From contig NZ_JWLV01000049.1 of the NCBI RefSeq assembly GCF_000808535.1, positions 1-64,000 on the forward strand: 64,000 nucleotides of DNA, read 5' to 3'. Shown here piece after piece: positions 15,491-25,599 of this stretch (positions within the stretch are counted from its first letter, which is position 1; each line of letters starts with the position of its first letter). Below the pieces are notes generated by a model. The model ran no database searches and was not told the origin of the DNA. It saw nothing but the letters and a program-made list of their open reading frames with translations. The DNA comes from Vibrio sinaloensis. Lineage in GTDB: Bacteria > Pseudomonadota > Gammaproteobacteria > Enterobacterales > Vibrionaceae. A program made the position numbers and the translations under genes.

Positions 15491-17203
15491 ATGTTACGTA
15501 AACCTTTACCAGTTTTGATTGCGCTTCTTCTCTCTCCTACCGCATTGGCAAATGATGTGGATCTTACGATTGAGGGGTTGAAGGGATCGGTGAAAGACAA
15601 TGTAGATGCTTACTTATCTTCAATCCCTGAAAAAGATTACGACACAAGTTTGCGCTTCCAGGCACGAGTAAAGCGAAACATTATCGAAGCACTCAGTGCC
15701 GTTGGTTATTACCATCCTACCTTTACTTTTGAAGTCTCTCCTGAGGGTGATGAGCTGATCGTTATTGTCGATCGCGGGCATTCGATACGTTTGACGGAAG
15801 TCGATATTCAAATCACTGGCGAAGCAAAAGATGATCCCGATTTCATTGCGCTGATCAAAAACAGCGGCCTGAAAAAAGGGGAGCGGCTAAACCACAGTTT
15901 GTATGATGGGTTGAAGTCTAAAATCCGCAATTTGGCGTTGCAGAAAGGCTATTTTGAAGGGGACTACACCTTAAGTCGCCTTGAGGTTGCTCCCGGAGTA
16001 CGTAAGGCGTTTGTGCGTCTTCATTTTGATAGCGGGATTCGTTACCACTTCGGAGCGAGTACGATTACCGGCAGTCAAATTGAGCTTGAGCGTGTGCAAT
16101 CTCTTTCGCCTTACGAAGAAGGGGATGAATACTTAGTGTCGCAAGTCGGAGAATATAACCAGAACCTGTCTAACACCGACTGGTTTTCGTCTGTGTTTGT
16201 TGAGCCTGATCTGTCTAAGCTCGGTGAAGGAAGAGAGCTGCCAATGAAGATCTCTCTCGCGCCGCAAGCTCGCAACAAACTCGAGACGGGTTTGGGCTAC
16301 TCCACCGATGTGGGAGTGCGAGGATCGCTAAAGTGGAAAAAGCCTTGGGTGAACGATCGTGGCCATAGCTTCGACAGCAGTATCTCTCTTTCTAAGCCAG
16401 AGCAAACCATTACCGCAGGCTATCGCATTCCGCTAGATGACGTCTTGAAAGACTACTACCGCATTCAGTATGGAATGAAGAACCTCGATAATCGAGACAC
16501 AAAAAGTCTGGAGTCCAACTTGGCGGTGGAGCGCCACTGGATTCTTGATAATGGCTGGCATAGAACGGTATTTGTTCGCTACTTGATCGAAAACTACGAG
16601 CAAGGTTTGCAAGATGATACCGCTCAATTTGTGTTGCCTGGTATTTCCTTCTCACGTAGCCGAATTCGAGGTGGGTCGATGCCGATGTGGGGAGACAGAC
16701 AAAGTTTTACTCTTGAATATGGCGATCCAAGTGTCTTTTCTGAAACCAGAGTGGCACGTTTTCAAGGTGGCATGACATGGATACGCAGCGCTGGAAAGAA
16801 CCATCGTGGCTTGTTCAGAATTGATGGCGGGGCAAACGTGGCGGAAGAGTTCGAGAAACTGTCGCCGTCACTTCGCTTCTTCGCGGGTGGTGACAACAAC
16901 TTGCGTGGTTACGGCTTTGAATCTATCTCTCCCCGAGATGAAAGTAATGCTCTGACTGGTGCGAAATACATGGTCACCACGTCATTAGAGTATCAATATC
17001 GCGTCTATGGTGACTGGTGGGGCGCTCTGTTTTATGACTACGGTGATGCGTTCAATGAGTCACCTGAATTTAAACGAGGGACAGGTTTTGGAGTTCGCTG
17101 GGCATCACCAGTGGGACCGATTCGATTAGACTTTGCTTGGGGTCTTGATGAAGATCCAGATAAACGATTCAAAGTGCACTTTACCTTGGGGCCTGAACTA
17201 TGA
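15491..17203 (+). CDS. tamA: Translocation and assembly module outer-membrane subunit TamA
   Basis: A 570-residue Omp85-family protein. Signal peptide about 1-20 (LLLSPTALA-ND). Three POTRA domains follow to about residue 265, then a 16-strand barrel with the family GGDNNLRGYGFESISPRD motif (about 462-479) and the conserved GTGFGVRWASPVGPIRLDFAWGL region near the end. It partners with TamB to insert certain autotransporters and outer-membrane proteins. The stop overlaps the tamB ATG (ATGA). Confidence 0.95.
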   Translation: MLRKPLPVLIALLLSPTALANDVDLTIEGLKGSVKDNVDAYLSSIPEKDYDTSLRFQARVKRNIIEALSAVGYYHPTFTFEVSPEGDELIVIVDRGHSIRLTEVDIQITGEAKDDPDFIALIKNSGLKKGERLNHSLYDGLKSKIRNLALQKGYFEGDYTLSRLEVAPGVRKAFVRLHFDSGIRYHFGASTITGSQIELERVQSLSPYEEGDEYLVSQVGEYNQNLSNTDWFSSVFVEPDLSKLGEGRELPMKISLAPQARNKLETGLGYSTDVGVRGSLKWKKPWVNDRGHSFDSSISLSKPEQTITAGYRIPLDDVLKDYYRIQYGMKNLDNRDTKSLESNLAVERHWILDNGWHRTVFVRYLIENYEQGLQDDTAQFVLPGISFSRSRIRGGSMPMWGDRQSFTLEYGDPSVFSETRVARFQGGMTWIRSAGKNHRGLFRIDGGANVAEEFEKLSPSLRFFAGGDNNLRGYGFESISPRDESNALTGAKYMVTTSLEYQYRVYGDWWGALFYDYGDAFNESPEFKRGTGFGVRWASPVGPIRLDFAWGLDEDPDKRFKVHFTLGPEL

Positions 17204-20200
17204 CCAAAGTCGTATTAAAGTGGTCGAAATGGCTATCGTTTTCTCTGCTTGGGTTCGCATTGACGCTAATCTTAGCCGTGAGTTTTTTGCTCTTTACGCA
17301 ACCCGGTCTAGGTGCAGCGTTATGGGCGGCAGAGAAATTTGTTCCTCAGCTTAAAGTCGCCTCTTATCAGGGAGCTCTTTTCCCACATTTTACGTTAAAG
17401 CAAGTTGCATTTAATGATCCCGATTTGGGTGTGGACACCCAGATACGTTCGGTTACGCTCGCGATTAACCCGACCTGTTTTACAGAGCCGAGCGTCTGCA
17501 TTGATGAGATAGCCATTGATGGCTTGACCTTTTCCATGCCGGACAGCGCGCCATCAACCGAGCCAGAGCCGGAATCGACCGAAACTGGGAACATCTCAAC
17601 CCCGGTGCCGATTCGTATTTCTCGAATTGCATTGAATGATATAACGCTTGATGTCCTTGGTAACAAAATTGACTGGCAACGTTTCTCGACTGGCCTGTTT
17701 TTTCAAGGTAATAAACTGCGTTTAAACAAAACCCTATTAAGTGGCATTAATGTAGAACTGGCCAAGTCAGAGGATCAGCCAGTCACACCGCCGCCAACAC
17801 CCGCAGAACCCGCAACCATTGAATTGCCTGCAGTCGTGCTGCCATTGCAGATGGATATTGTGCGTATTGATATCCATGACTTTGAACTCAAGCAGGAAAC
17901 GCCCGTTATTGTCCATCACTTAGGGTTGGAGGCTAAGGCATCGGCATCTCAAGTGACGATATCAACGCTAGAGCTCGACATGCCTGAAGTCGAGGCTACC
18001 CTCGACAGTAAAATTACGTTGAATCAGGGATATCCGCTTAACTTGAACTTGCAAGCGACGGTGAAAGAAGAGACGGCAAAAGGTCAACACTTGTCATTGT
18101 CTGCAAAGGGAAGCGTCGCTAATCTTAGCTTAGATGCGTCACTGTCTGGTTTGGCAAGCGCAGATATTCAAGCCACACTGCAGCCATTGGAGCCGGATCT
18201 GCCGTTCGATGTTGCCATCGAGAAAGGTAAGGTGCAGTGGCCATTACATGGACAAGGTGACTACTTTGTCGATCTTAAAACGTTAGAAACTCAAGGCTCA
18301 TTAAAAGGCTATGATGTTAAGTTGGCGGCCGTTATCCAAGGTAAAGATCTGCCCGATCTTGATCTAAACGTTGAAGGCTCCGGTAACTTAGAGCAGATAA
18401 CTTTGCGTTCCATTCTACTTAAAACGCTTGGGGGCTCCATCTCTGGGGATGTCATGGCCAATTGGCAGCAGCCAATCAACTGGGCGGCAAACCTCTCTCT
18501 CACTCATATCCAGCCTGGTTTGCAGTGGCAAGAAGCGGAAGGTGATATTAGCGGTTTAGTGTCAACAACCGGCTCTCTTACCGAAGCGGGTGGTTGGCAA
18601 GTGGCAGTGAGCCAGCTAGATATTGATGGTGTACTGCGTGACTACCCACTGAATATTGAGGGCACATTGAACGCCTCCGATATGAAAGGTAAAGGCGAGT
18701 TTAATATCGATACACCTGGACTCGTGCTCTCTCATGGCCCCAATAATATTCATGCAAAAGGTACGCTCAACGATACTTGGCGCATGGATTTATCACTCGA
18801 TCTCCCGGAGCTGGCCAAGTCGGTCCCTGACTTAAAGGGCAAAGCGATTGGCGATGTAAGATTGCGCGGACCGCTCAAAGAGCCCGACGTTTCATTGGCG
18901 TTAGATATTGATTCTGTCGATTGGCAACAGCAAGCGCAGGTGCAGCATATCACCCTGAAAGGTGAGATCACACCATTGCCAGCTCCGAGTGGCGATTTGA
19001 GTTTGGTTGTCAAGAGTGCCAGTTATCAAGACTATGTGATTGATGATGTTGAGCTGCGTTTTAATGGTTCGCAGCAATCTCACCGTTTAACGTTGGACGT
19101 CATTTCAAATATTGCATCAACCAGTCTTGCCCTTGCTGGCACGTTAACGGACAAGCCGGATATCGCGTGGAATGGTGCGCTGGAGCGTATGCAGTTATCT
19201 AGCGAGCAAGGTGAGTGGGCATTGGAAAAGTCGACGGAGATCGGCTTTGATATGGCGACTCAACGTGTCGCGGTGGCTGCGCATTGTTGGTTGCAAGCGG
19301 ATTCATCACTTTGCTTAAACGACAACATTGACGTAGGTAAAGATGGTGAAGCAAGCCTAAGCCTGAAACAGTTTGATTTCACGCAGCTTGAGGGCTTTAT
19401 CCCAGAGGGGACCTCATTAGAAGGTCAAGTTAACGCTCAGGTTTGGGCGAAGTGGCGTGAAGGACAATCACCAGAAGTTAACGCGTCGGTCGAGCTTCCT
19501 AAGGGGGGCGTCACGCAAGATCTTGAAGTGCCACTGACGATCGGTTGGGAAACAATCAAGCTCAATGCCACGCTCAAACAAGATCGCTTGCAGGCTGATT
19601 GGCTGGTTGATATTACCGACAACGGTGATATTTCTGGCCAAGCGATGATTCCTAATGTCGCTGTGGATGACAAGCAACTCGATGGCAAGTTGACCTTAAC
19701 GACCTTTGATTTGGATTTTCTTTCGCCGTTGCTTGGTCAATACAGCCAGTTGAAATCGAGCATCAGTACCGACCTCGCATTCACTGGGCCGCTATTGCAA
19801 CCCAAGGTCGAAGGGCAATTCCTCGTAGACGATATTCTCCTCCAAGGCGAAATCTCTCCAGTTCAGATTGATTCGGGAAAGTTGAAAGTCAACTTTAACG
19901 GATATCAAGCGACTTTAACGTCGGCGCTGAATACGCCAGATGGCACATTGCAATTAACGGGTGATGCTGATTGGCTCGATCTGCAAGACTGGCGTAGTCA
20001 TTTACGTGTTTTTGCGACTGAACTGAAAGTTGATGTGCCGCCTATGGTTGCGATCAAGGTGGTGCCAGATATGACGATTTCTGCGTCCCCTAAATACGCC
20101 AAGATTGAAGGTGACATTGCGCTGCCTTGGGGGCGTATCGTAGTTGAAGAGCTGCCACCAAGTGCGATCGGTGTGTCTAAGGATCAAGTTATTCTTAACA

Positions 20201-20949
20201 ATGACTTACAACCGGAAAATATCAACTCGAGTATTCCGTTTGCGGTGGAAACGGACATCAACATTTCCATTGGCGATGACTTTAAGTTATCGGCGTTTGG
20301 TCTTGAGGGGGGCTTGATAGGCAAACTTAATGTCGCGCAGCGAGATAAGGGGCCGTTTATCACCGGCGAAGTCAACATCGTTGAGGGTTCGTACCGTTCG
20401 TTTGGTCAAGACTTGATAATAGAGCAGGGTAAGATCTTGATGAATGGACCCGTCGATCAACCTTATGTTCAAATCAAGGCGATTCGCAATCCGGACAATA
20501 CTCGAGATGATGTTACCGCAGGGGTCAAAGTGACGGGGCCTGCGACTGAACCGGTCGTGACGATTTTCTCTGATCCCGCAATGCCACAAGCTAACGCGTT
20601 ATCTTATTTACTGCGAGGGCAGGACATTGATGGCGAATCAGGTGGCAACGCCATGACAACCACTTTAATTGGTTTGAGCCTTGCTCAGAGTGGTCGTGTC
20701 GTCGGTGAGATTGGTGAAGCGTTTGGTGTGCAGGACCTTCAACTTGATACGGCAGGCTCGGGTGAGGACTCGCAGGTGACGGTTAGTGGGTATGTATTAC
20801 CTGGGTTACAGGTCAAATATGGCGTTGGCATCTTTGATTCTGTTGGCGAATTTACGGTACGTTATCGACTGATGAAAGATCTCTATGTCGAGGCTGTAAC
20901 AGGGGTCAGTAGCGCGGTCGACTTGCTTTATCAGTTTGAGTTCGACTAG
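17200..20949 (+). CDS. tamB: Translocation and assembly module inner-membrane subunit TamB
   Basis: A 1249-residue AsmA-like protein: N-terminal signal anchor (about 10-32), then a very long repetitive beta-strand groove across the periplasm, and the conserved DUF490/TamB C-terminal domain (about 900-1249, with GGLIGKLNVAQRDKGPFITG and SYLLRGQD). A Pro/Glu-rich linker lies near 108-128. E. coli TamB is 1259. It is now also linked to phospholipid movement to the outer membrane. Translationally coupled to tamA. Confidence 0.95.
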   Translation: MTKVVLKWSKWLSFSLLGFALTLILAVSFLLFTQPGLGAALWAAEKFVPQLKVASYQGALFPHFTLKQVAFNDPDLGVDTQIRSVTLAINPTCFTEPSVCIDEIAIDGLTFSMPDSAPSTEPEPESTETGNISTPVPIRISRIALNDITLDVLGNKIDWQRFSTGLFFQGNKLRLNKTLLSGINVELAKSEDQPVTPPPTPAEPATIELPAVVLPLQMDIVRIDIHDFELKQETPVIVHHLGLEAKASASQVTISTLELDMPEVEATLDSKITLNQGYPLNLNLQATVKEETAKGQHLSLSAKGSVANLSLDASLSGLASADIQATLQPLEPDLPFDVAIEKGKVQWPLHGQGDYFVDLKTLETQGSLKGYDVKLAAVIQGKDLPDLDLNVEGSGNLEQITLRSILLKTLGGSISGDVMANWQQPINWAANLSLTHIQPGLQWQEAEGDISGLVSTTGSLTEAGGWQVAVSQLDIDGVLRDYPLNIEGTLNASDMKGKGEFNIDTPGLVLSHGPNNIHAKGTLNDTWRMDLSLDLPELAKSVPDLKGKAIGDVRLRGPLKEPDVSLALDIDSVDWQQQAQVQHITLKGEITPLPAPSGDLSLVVKSASYQDYVIDDVELRFNGSQQSHRLTLDVISNIASTSLALAGTLTDKPDIAWNGALERMQLSSEQGEWALEKSTEIGFDMATQRVAVAAHCWLQADSSLCLNDNIDVGKDGEASLSLKQFDFTQLEGFIPEGTSLEGQVNAQVWAKWREGQSPEVNASVELPKGGVTQDLEVPLTIGWETIKLNATLKQDRLQADWLVDITDNGDISGQAMIPNVAVDDKQLDGKLTLTTFDLDFLSPLLGQYSQLKSSISTDLAFTGPLLQPKVEGQFLVDDILLQGEISPVQIDSGKLKVNFNGYQATLTSALNTPDGTLQLTGDADWLDLQDWRSHLRVFATELKVDVPPMVAIKVVPDMTISASPKYAKIEGDIALPWGRIVVEELPPSAIGVSKDQVILNNDLQPENINSSIPFAVETDINISIGDDFKLSAFGLEGGLIGKLNVAQRDKGPFITGEVNIVEGSYRSFGQDLIIEQGKILMNGPVDQPYVQIKAIRNPDNTRDDVTAGVKVTGPATEPVVTIFSDPAMPQANALSYLLRGQDIDGESGGNAMTTTLIGLSLAQSGRVVGEIGEAFGVQDLQLDTAGSGEDSQVTVSGYVLPGLQVKYGVGIFDSVGEFTVRYRLMKDLYVEAVTGVSSAVDLLYQFEFD

Positions 20950-20980
20950 ATTTGAAAGATAGCTAAGTTAGGGACAGACA

Positions 20981-21328
20981 ATGCAACACTTATTATTTGT
21001 TTACGGTACCTTGCGCAAAGGTCAAAGCAATCAAAGCTTCTTAGATACGGCGGAGTTTCTTGGCCAACATGAAACTTTGCCAGAGTATGCATTGTATGAC
21101 TTGGGGGCTTACCCAGCGGTCACGGCAGGGCACAGCTCAATCGTTGGTGAGGTATACCTTATTGATGACGACACCTTGGCTAAAATTGATGTGCTTGAAG
21201 ATGTGCCGGTTGAGTACCGCCGTGAGCAAATAGACACGCCATTTGGTCGCGCTTGGATCTACCTCTATCAAGATACCAGCCAGTTGGATAGCTTGTTGGC
21301 TTCAGGGGACTGGTGCCAACGCATCTAG
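20981..21328 (+). CDS. ytfP: Gamma-glutamylcyclotransferase-like protein YtfP
   Basis: A 115-residue GGCT-like fold protein. The start HLLFVYGTLRKGQSNQSFL contains the family YGTLxxG motif. The catalytic acidic residue is expected in IDVLEDVPVEYRRE. E. coli YtfP is 113 residues; its substrate is not known. It starts 31 bp after tamB, probably the third gene of that operon, and ends at a terminator. Confidence 0.92.
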   Translation: MQHLLFVYGTLRKGQSNQSFLDTAEFLGQHETLPEYALYDLGAYPAVTAGHSSIVGEVYLIDDDTLAKIDVLEDVPVEYRREQIDTPFGRAWIYLYQDTSQLDSLLASGDWCQRI

Positions 21329-21356
21329 ATGTGTCTGAGAGTGTTGACGCAAAAAG

Positions 21357-21384
21357 AAAAAGTCCGCTATGTGCGGACTTTTTT
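21357..21384. terminator. Bidirectional terminator between ytfP and ppa
   Basis: AAGTCCGC (21360-21367) and GCGGACTT (21373-21380), TATGT loop, T run to 21384 and As on the other side. Confidence 0.88.
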
Positions 21385-21398
21385 GTGTTTTGAGGGCG

Positions 21399-21926
21399 CT
21401 ATTTTTGCGCTCTTTCGTAAGATTCTAAAATTTCTTGGCGAGCGGCAGCGACGTCTTCCCAACCATCGACTTTCACCCACTTGCCTGATTCAAGCTCTTT
21501 ATAACGCTCAAAGAAGTGCGTGATTTGCGCTTTAAGTAGCTCAGGAATATCGCCCACATCTTGAATGTGGTCGTACTCTTTGGACAGTTTAGAGTGTGGC
21601 ACTGCGACGACTTTAGCGTCTTCTCCTGATTCATCGGTCATTTTCAAAACGCCGACTGGACGACAGCGAATCACTGAACCTGGCATCAGCGGGTACGGTG
21701 TTGGTACGAGTACGTCTACTGGATCACCATCGAGTGATAGCGTGTGGTTTACGTAACCGTAGTTACATGGGTAGAACATTGGGGCAGACATAAATCGGTC
21801 GACAAATACCGCGCCAGAATCCTTGTCGACTTCGTATTTTATCGGATCAGCATTGGCGGGTATTTCAATCACAACATAGATGTCATCGGGTAGAGATTTG
21901 CCTGCTGGTACGTCGTTTAAGCTCAT
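21399..21926 (-). CDS. ppa: Inorganic pyrophosphatase, family I
   Basis: 175 residues from ATG 21926 (MSLNDVPAGKSLPDDIYVV), the length of E. coli Ppa (176). Hydrolyses the pyrophosphate produced by biosynthesis. The signature DGDPVDVLV carries the metal-binding aspartates. Other active-site stretches are YEVDKDSGAVFVDRF and FYPCNYGYV. The extended frame (16 more residues) lacks homology and was not used. Single gene. Confidence 0.97.
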   Translation of the reverse strand: MSLNDVPAGKSLPDDIYVVIEIPANADPIKYEVDKDSGAVFVDRFMSAPMFYPCNYGYVNHTLSLDGDPVDVLVPTPYPLMPGSVIRCRPVGVLKMTDESGEDAKVVAVPHSKLSKEYDHIQDVGDIPELLKAQITHFFERYKELESGKWVKVDGWEDVAAARQEILESYERAQK

Positions 21927-22058
21927 TGCTAAAGTTCCTTTTTGTCTAAGTATGGGCTGAAATTTAACCAAAATACCTTACTGCTAAACTCGGTTTTTTG
22001 TAAATATTTGCGGCGAGACTTTGCTCAAGAAAATCAGATTATTCATGTATGAATAAAG

Positions 22059-22084
22059 AAAAGGCGCTCGATGAGCGCCTTTGT
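22059..22084 (-). terminator. Terminator of fbp
   Basis: AAGGCGCTC (22061-22069) pairs with GAGCGCCTT (22073-22082, loop GAT). On the minus strand it is followed by TTTTCTTTATT. Confidence 0.85.
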
Positions 22085-22090
22085 AGAAGA

Positions 22091-23110
22091 TTATTGATCG
22101 TCTTCTCGATTGAGCTCGAGGAACTCCTCAACCTTTTTCACCATGTTCTTCGAGCCAACGAAAAACGGTACACGCTGGTGTAATTCGGTAGGTTTGATGT
22201 CCATAATGCGATTCACGCCGTCTGATGCTACACCACCAGCTTGCTCGATGATGTAAGCCATTGGATTACATTCGTATAGCAAGCGCAGTTTGCCGCTTGG
22301 GTGACTTTGCGTGCTTGGGTAGAGGTAAATACCACCCTTGAGTAGATTGCGGTGGAAGTCCGCGACCAGTGAGCCGATGTAGCGCGAAGTGTAAGGGCGC
22401 TTCTCGCTTGGCGCATTTTCTTGGCAGTACTTGATGTACTTTTTCACACCCATTGGGAAGCGAATGTAGTTTCCTTCGTTAATGGAGTAAATAGTGCCGT
22501 CTTCTGGGATCATCATGTTTTCATGTGACAAGCAGAATGTGCCAAGTGATGGGTCATAAGTGAAACCGTTAACCCCGTTACCTGTGGTGTATACCAACAT
22601 GGTCGACGAGCCATAGATCACGTAACCAGCCGCAACCTGTTTGTGACCAGGTTGCAGAAAATCTTCTTCGGTTGGCGGAGTGCCAATCGGTGAAACACGA
22701 CGGTAGATAGAGAAAATCGTACCCACTGAAACGTTCACGTCGATGTTTGACGAACCATCAAGTGGGTCCATCAGCACAACATATTTTGCGTTTTTGTTGA
22801 GTTCTTTATTAAACGCTACTGCTTCGTCTTCTTCTTCACTCGCAACACCACAAACTTGGTCGCGAGCTTCTAGCGCTGCTTTAAACTTCTCGTTGGCGTA
22901 GACATCGAGCTTTTGCTGATCTTCACCTTGGACATTTTCTGTCCCGACTGCACCTGTAATGTCACCAAGGCCTGCGGCGTTGATTTCACGGTTTACAATT
23001 TTTGCAGCAAGGCGAATTGAAGAAAGTAGGGATGATAGATCACCGCTAGCGTGGGGGAAGTCCGCTTGCTTTTCAACAATGAACTCGCCAAGGGTGCGCA
23101 TTCCAGACAT
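22091..23110 (-). CDS. fbp: Fructose-1,6-bisphosphatase class I
   Basis: A 339-residue gluconeogenic enzyme. The metal- and substrate-binding motif DPLDGSSNIDVNVSVGTIFS (about 117-136) is intact. Later segments GGIYLYPSTQSHPSGKLRLLYECNPMAYIIEQAGG are typical (cited in parts). ATG 23110 with a preceding AAGGAAT site fixes the start. Divergent from mpl. Confidence 0.97.
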   Translation of the reverse strand: MSGMRTLGEFIVEKQADFPHASGDLSSLLSSIRLAAKIVNREINAAGLGDITGAVGTENVQGEDQQKLDVYANEKFKAALEARDQVCGVASEEEDEAVAFNKELNKNAKYVVLMDPLDGSSNIDVNVSVGTIFSIYRRVSPIGTPPTEEDFLQPGHKQVAAGYVIYGSSTMLVYTTGNGVNGFTYDPSLGTFCLSHENMMIPEDGTIYSINEGNYIRFPMGVKKYIKYCQENAPSEKRPYTSRYIGSLVADFHRNLLKGGIYLYPSTQSHPSGKLRLLYECNPMAYIIEQAGGVASDGVNRIMDIKPTELHQRVPFFVGSKNMVKKVEEFLELNREDDQ

Positions 23111-23422
23111 GGTTATTCCTTAAAAGTCGCTTCTAAATAGTGGGGGATGTGGCATGGATGATCTCTATTTGGATCGTTTCGAAATGCCTGAGCTAAGTGT
23201 AAGAGCAGGATCTTTTTATTGGTAATGAACTAACTGCTTGAGATCTCAATTTATTTGTCGACTCTTTGCGGTGTTTTCATGACTCGTCTGGCTGGAATCA
23301 AGCTGTACACGGAGTGTGCGGTTGAGTAAGGCTTGTGTCATACAGTGATCAAAGTTGTTCGCTTTTTAAGGCTTTATCGCCATAATGAGTCCACTATTAT
23401 TTGCCTGAAACAGGGTCAGTTT
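23111..23422. promoter_or_regulatory. Divergent intergenic region, fbp / mpl (312 bp)
   Basis: No coding frame with a credible start. A CATAAT hexamer at 23381-23386 is a possible -10 for mpl with only a weak -35 upstream. The long frame that enters mpl from 23333 has no homology before MHIHILG. No operator that I recognise. Confidence 0.4.
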
Positions 23423-24784
23423 ATGCATATTCATATCTTGGGGATTTGCGGCACATTTATGGGTGGTGCTGCAGTGTTAGCTCGTCAACTTGGTCATAAA
23501 GTGACGGGGAGCGATGCCAACGTTTACCCGCCGATGAGCACGTTACTTGAATCTCAAGGTATTGAAATTATAGAAGGATTTGATCCTTCTCAGCTTGAAC
23601 CAGCGCCAGACCTCGTGGTGATAGGCAATGCGATGAGTCGCGGCAACCCGTGTGTCGAGCACGTACTTAACACTAATCTGCGTTACACCTCTGGACCGCA
23701 ATGGTTACAAGAGTTTTTGCTGCATGATCGCTGGGTTCTAGCAGTCTCAGGCACGCACGGTAAAACCACTACATCAAGTATGCTAGCTTGGATTTTGGAA
23801 GCCTGCGGTTACCAGCCTGGATTCTTAGTTGGTGGCGTACTCGGCAATTTTGGCGTTTCTGCTCGATTGGGCGAAAGTATGTTTTTTGTTGTGGAAGCAG
23901 ATGAATATGACAGTGCTTTTTTCGATAAGCGTTCTAAGTTTGTCCACTACCACCCGCGCACGTTAGTGATGAATAATCTAGAGTTCGACCACGCAGATAT
24001 TTTTGATGATCTTGAAGCGATTAAGCGTCAATTTCACCATTTAGTACGAACTGTGCCGGGCAATGGCCGTATCTTTGCTCCGAAACAAGATAAGGCTTTA
24101 GCCGATGTGCTCGAACGCGGCTGCTGGAGCGAAACGGAGTCCAGTGGCGAGCAGGGCGACTGGCAAGCAGAAAAAGTGGTGAATGATGGGTCTCACTTCA
24201 AGGTTTTCTTCCAAGGCAACCAAGTTGGGGAAGTGCGCTGGGATTTGGTGGGCGATCATAATGTCGACAACGCTCTTATGGCTATTGCAGCAGCAAGGCA
24301 CGTCGGTGTAACGCCAGATCTTGCCTGTGAAGCGCTCGGAAAGTTCATTAATACTAAGCGACGTCTGGAGTGTAAGGGAGAAATCGCAGGCGTGACGGTT
24401 TACGATGACTTTGCCCATCACCCAACGGCGATTGAACTCACTTTGGGTGGCTTACGTAACAAGGTAGGTCAACGTCGAATTCTTGCCGTACTTGAGCCTC
24501 GCAGTGCAACCATGAAGCGCGGAGTCCATAAAGAGACACTGGCTTCATCGTTGCGCGCCGCTGATTCTGTATTCCTCTATCAGCCTGACTCCATTGATTG
24601 GTCTGTGGAGGATGTGGCTCAGCAATGCACTCAACCCGCTTGGACATCTAAAGATGTCGATGCGCTTGTCGAGATGATTGTTGCTGAGGCTCAGCCTGGC
24701 GATCAGATTCTGGTGATGAGTAACGGTGGCTTTGAAGGCATTCACGGTAAATTACTCGACCAATTGGCAAACAAGGCAAATTAG
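23423..24784 (+). CDS. mpl: UDP-MurNAc:L-Ala-gamma-D-Glu-meso-DAP ligase (murein recycling)
   Basis: 453 residues from ATG 23423 (MHIHILGICGTFMGG), with an AGGG site upstream. Joins recycled murein tripeptide to UDP-MurNAc. N-terminal Rossmann domain, Mur ligase ATP loop SGTHGKTTTSSML (about 111-123), metal-binding EADEYDSAFFDKRSKFVHY, and C-terminal domain with YDDFAHHPTAIELTLGGL. The length agrees with E. coli Mpl (457). ubiX follows 9 bp later, so the two are probably co-transcribed. Confidence 0.95.
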   Translation: MHIHILGICGTFMGGAAVLARQLGHKVTGSDANVYPPMSTLLESQGIEIIEGFDPSQLEPAPDLVVIGNAMSRGNPCVEHVLNTNLRYTSGPQWLQEFLLHDRWVLAVSGTHGKTTTSSMLAWILEACGYQPGFLVGGVLGNFGVSARLGESMFFVVEADEYDSAFFDKRSKFVHYHPRTLVMNNLEFDHADIFDDLEAIKRQFHHLVRTVPGNGRIFAPKQDKALADVLERGCWSETESSGEQGDWQAEKVVNDGSHFKVFFQGNQVGEVRWDLVGDHNVDNALMAIAAARHVGVTPDLACEALGKFINTKRRLECKGEIAGVTVYDDFAHHPTAIELTLGGLRNKVGQRRILAVLEPRSATMKRGVHKETLASSLRAADSVFLYQPDSIDWSVEDVAQQCTQPAWTSKDVDALVEMIVAEAQPGDQILVMSNGGFEGIHGKLLDQLANKAN

Positions 24785-24793
24785 CAAAGAAGT

Positions 24794-25426
24794 ATGCATT
24801 CAATGAACAATAAACAGAAAGCGATCACATTGGCCTTCACGGGGGCATCTGGCGCGCCTTATGGGCTGCGCCTGCTAGAGTGCTTGATCGCTGCCGACTA
24901 CCAAGTTTTTCTTTTGATCTCCTCAGCTGCCCGCGTTGTGTTAGCCACAGAGCACGGCTTAAAGTTGTCTGCAAACCCTGAGTCGGCCAAGCAAGCGTTG
25001 GTCGAACACCTAAAGTGTGACGCTAACAAACTGATTGTCTGTGGTAAGGACGATTGGTTCTCTCCGGTTGCGTCGGGCTCTGCGGCGCCGAAGCAGATGG
25101 TGGTTTGCCCTTGCTCTGCAGGCAGTGTGGCAGCGATTGCTCACGGCATGTCTGATAATCTGATTGAACGCGCAGCCGATGTGGTGATGAAGGAGCGCGG
25201 TCAACTATTGTTGGTTGTTCGTGAAACCCCATTCTCGACGTTACACCTTGAGAATATGCACAAATTGTCCCAAATGGGCGTTACGATCATGCCAGCTGCG
25301 CCCGGTTTTTATCATCAGCCCAAGTCGATTGAGGATTTGATCGATTTCATGGTCGCTCGTATTTTGGATCATCTGGGTGTGGAACAAGGTTTGGTTCCTC
25401 GCTGGGGATATGATCACCGAGATTGA
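24794..25426 (+). CDS. ubiX: Flavin prenyltransferase UbiX
   Basis: A 210-residue flavoprotein that makes prenylated FMN, the cofactor of UbiD decarboxylase in ubiquinone synthesis. The start TLAFTGASGAPYGLRLLECL holds the FMN-binding Ser/Gly loop. VCPCSAGSVAAIAHGMSDNLIERAADV and RETPFSTLHLENM are hallmark segments (first cited in parts). A later ATG at 24803 is an alternative start. It is followed by the TPP riboswitch of the next operon. Confidence 0.95.
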   Translation: MHSMNNKQKAITLAFTGASGAPYGLRLLECLIAADYQVFLLISSAARVVLATEHGLKLSANPESAKQALVEHLKCDANKLIVCGKDDWFSPVASGSAAPKQMVVCPCSAGSVAAIAHGMSDNLIERAADVVMKERGQLLLVVRETPFSTLHLENMHKLSQMGVTIMPAAPGFYHQPKSIEDLIDFMVARILDHLGVEQGLVPRWGYDHRD

Positions 25427-25482
25427 TGGTTAGAGGAACGACTCTAGCTATTGAGTCTCATAACTATTACAATCAAGCCGAT

Positions 25483-25599
25483 ACTCATCGGGGAGCTATT
25501 CATTGAGTCAATGAAGCTGAGATCGAACCCTTACCATGTCGCGGTAAGTGTGCGGGACCCGTAGACCTGAACCAGATAATGCTGGCGTAGGAATTGAGT
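25483..25599 (+). promoter_or_regulatory. TPP riboswitch (THI element)
   Basis: Canonical blocks are present in order: CATCGGGGAGC (about 25486-25496), GCTGAGATCGAACCC (about 25516-25530), a variable arm (about 25530-25556), then GACCTGAACCAGATAATGCTGGCGTAGGAA (about 25564-25593, cited as a block). P1 is closed by ACTCA (25483-25487) and TGAGT (25595-25599). It precedes thiBPQ, so thiamine pyrophosphate would repress uptake. Confidence 0.95.

Noticed and set aside
23333..23422. 30-codon extension of mpl
   Set aside because: No similarity to Mpl proteins, whose N-terminus begins at MHIHILG, and the ATG at 23423 has a ribosome site.
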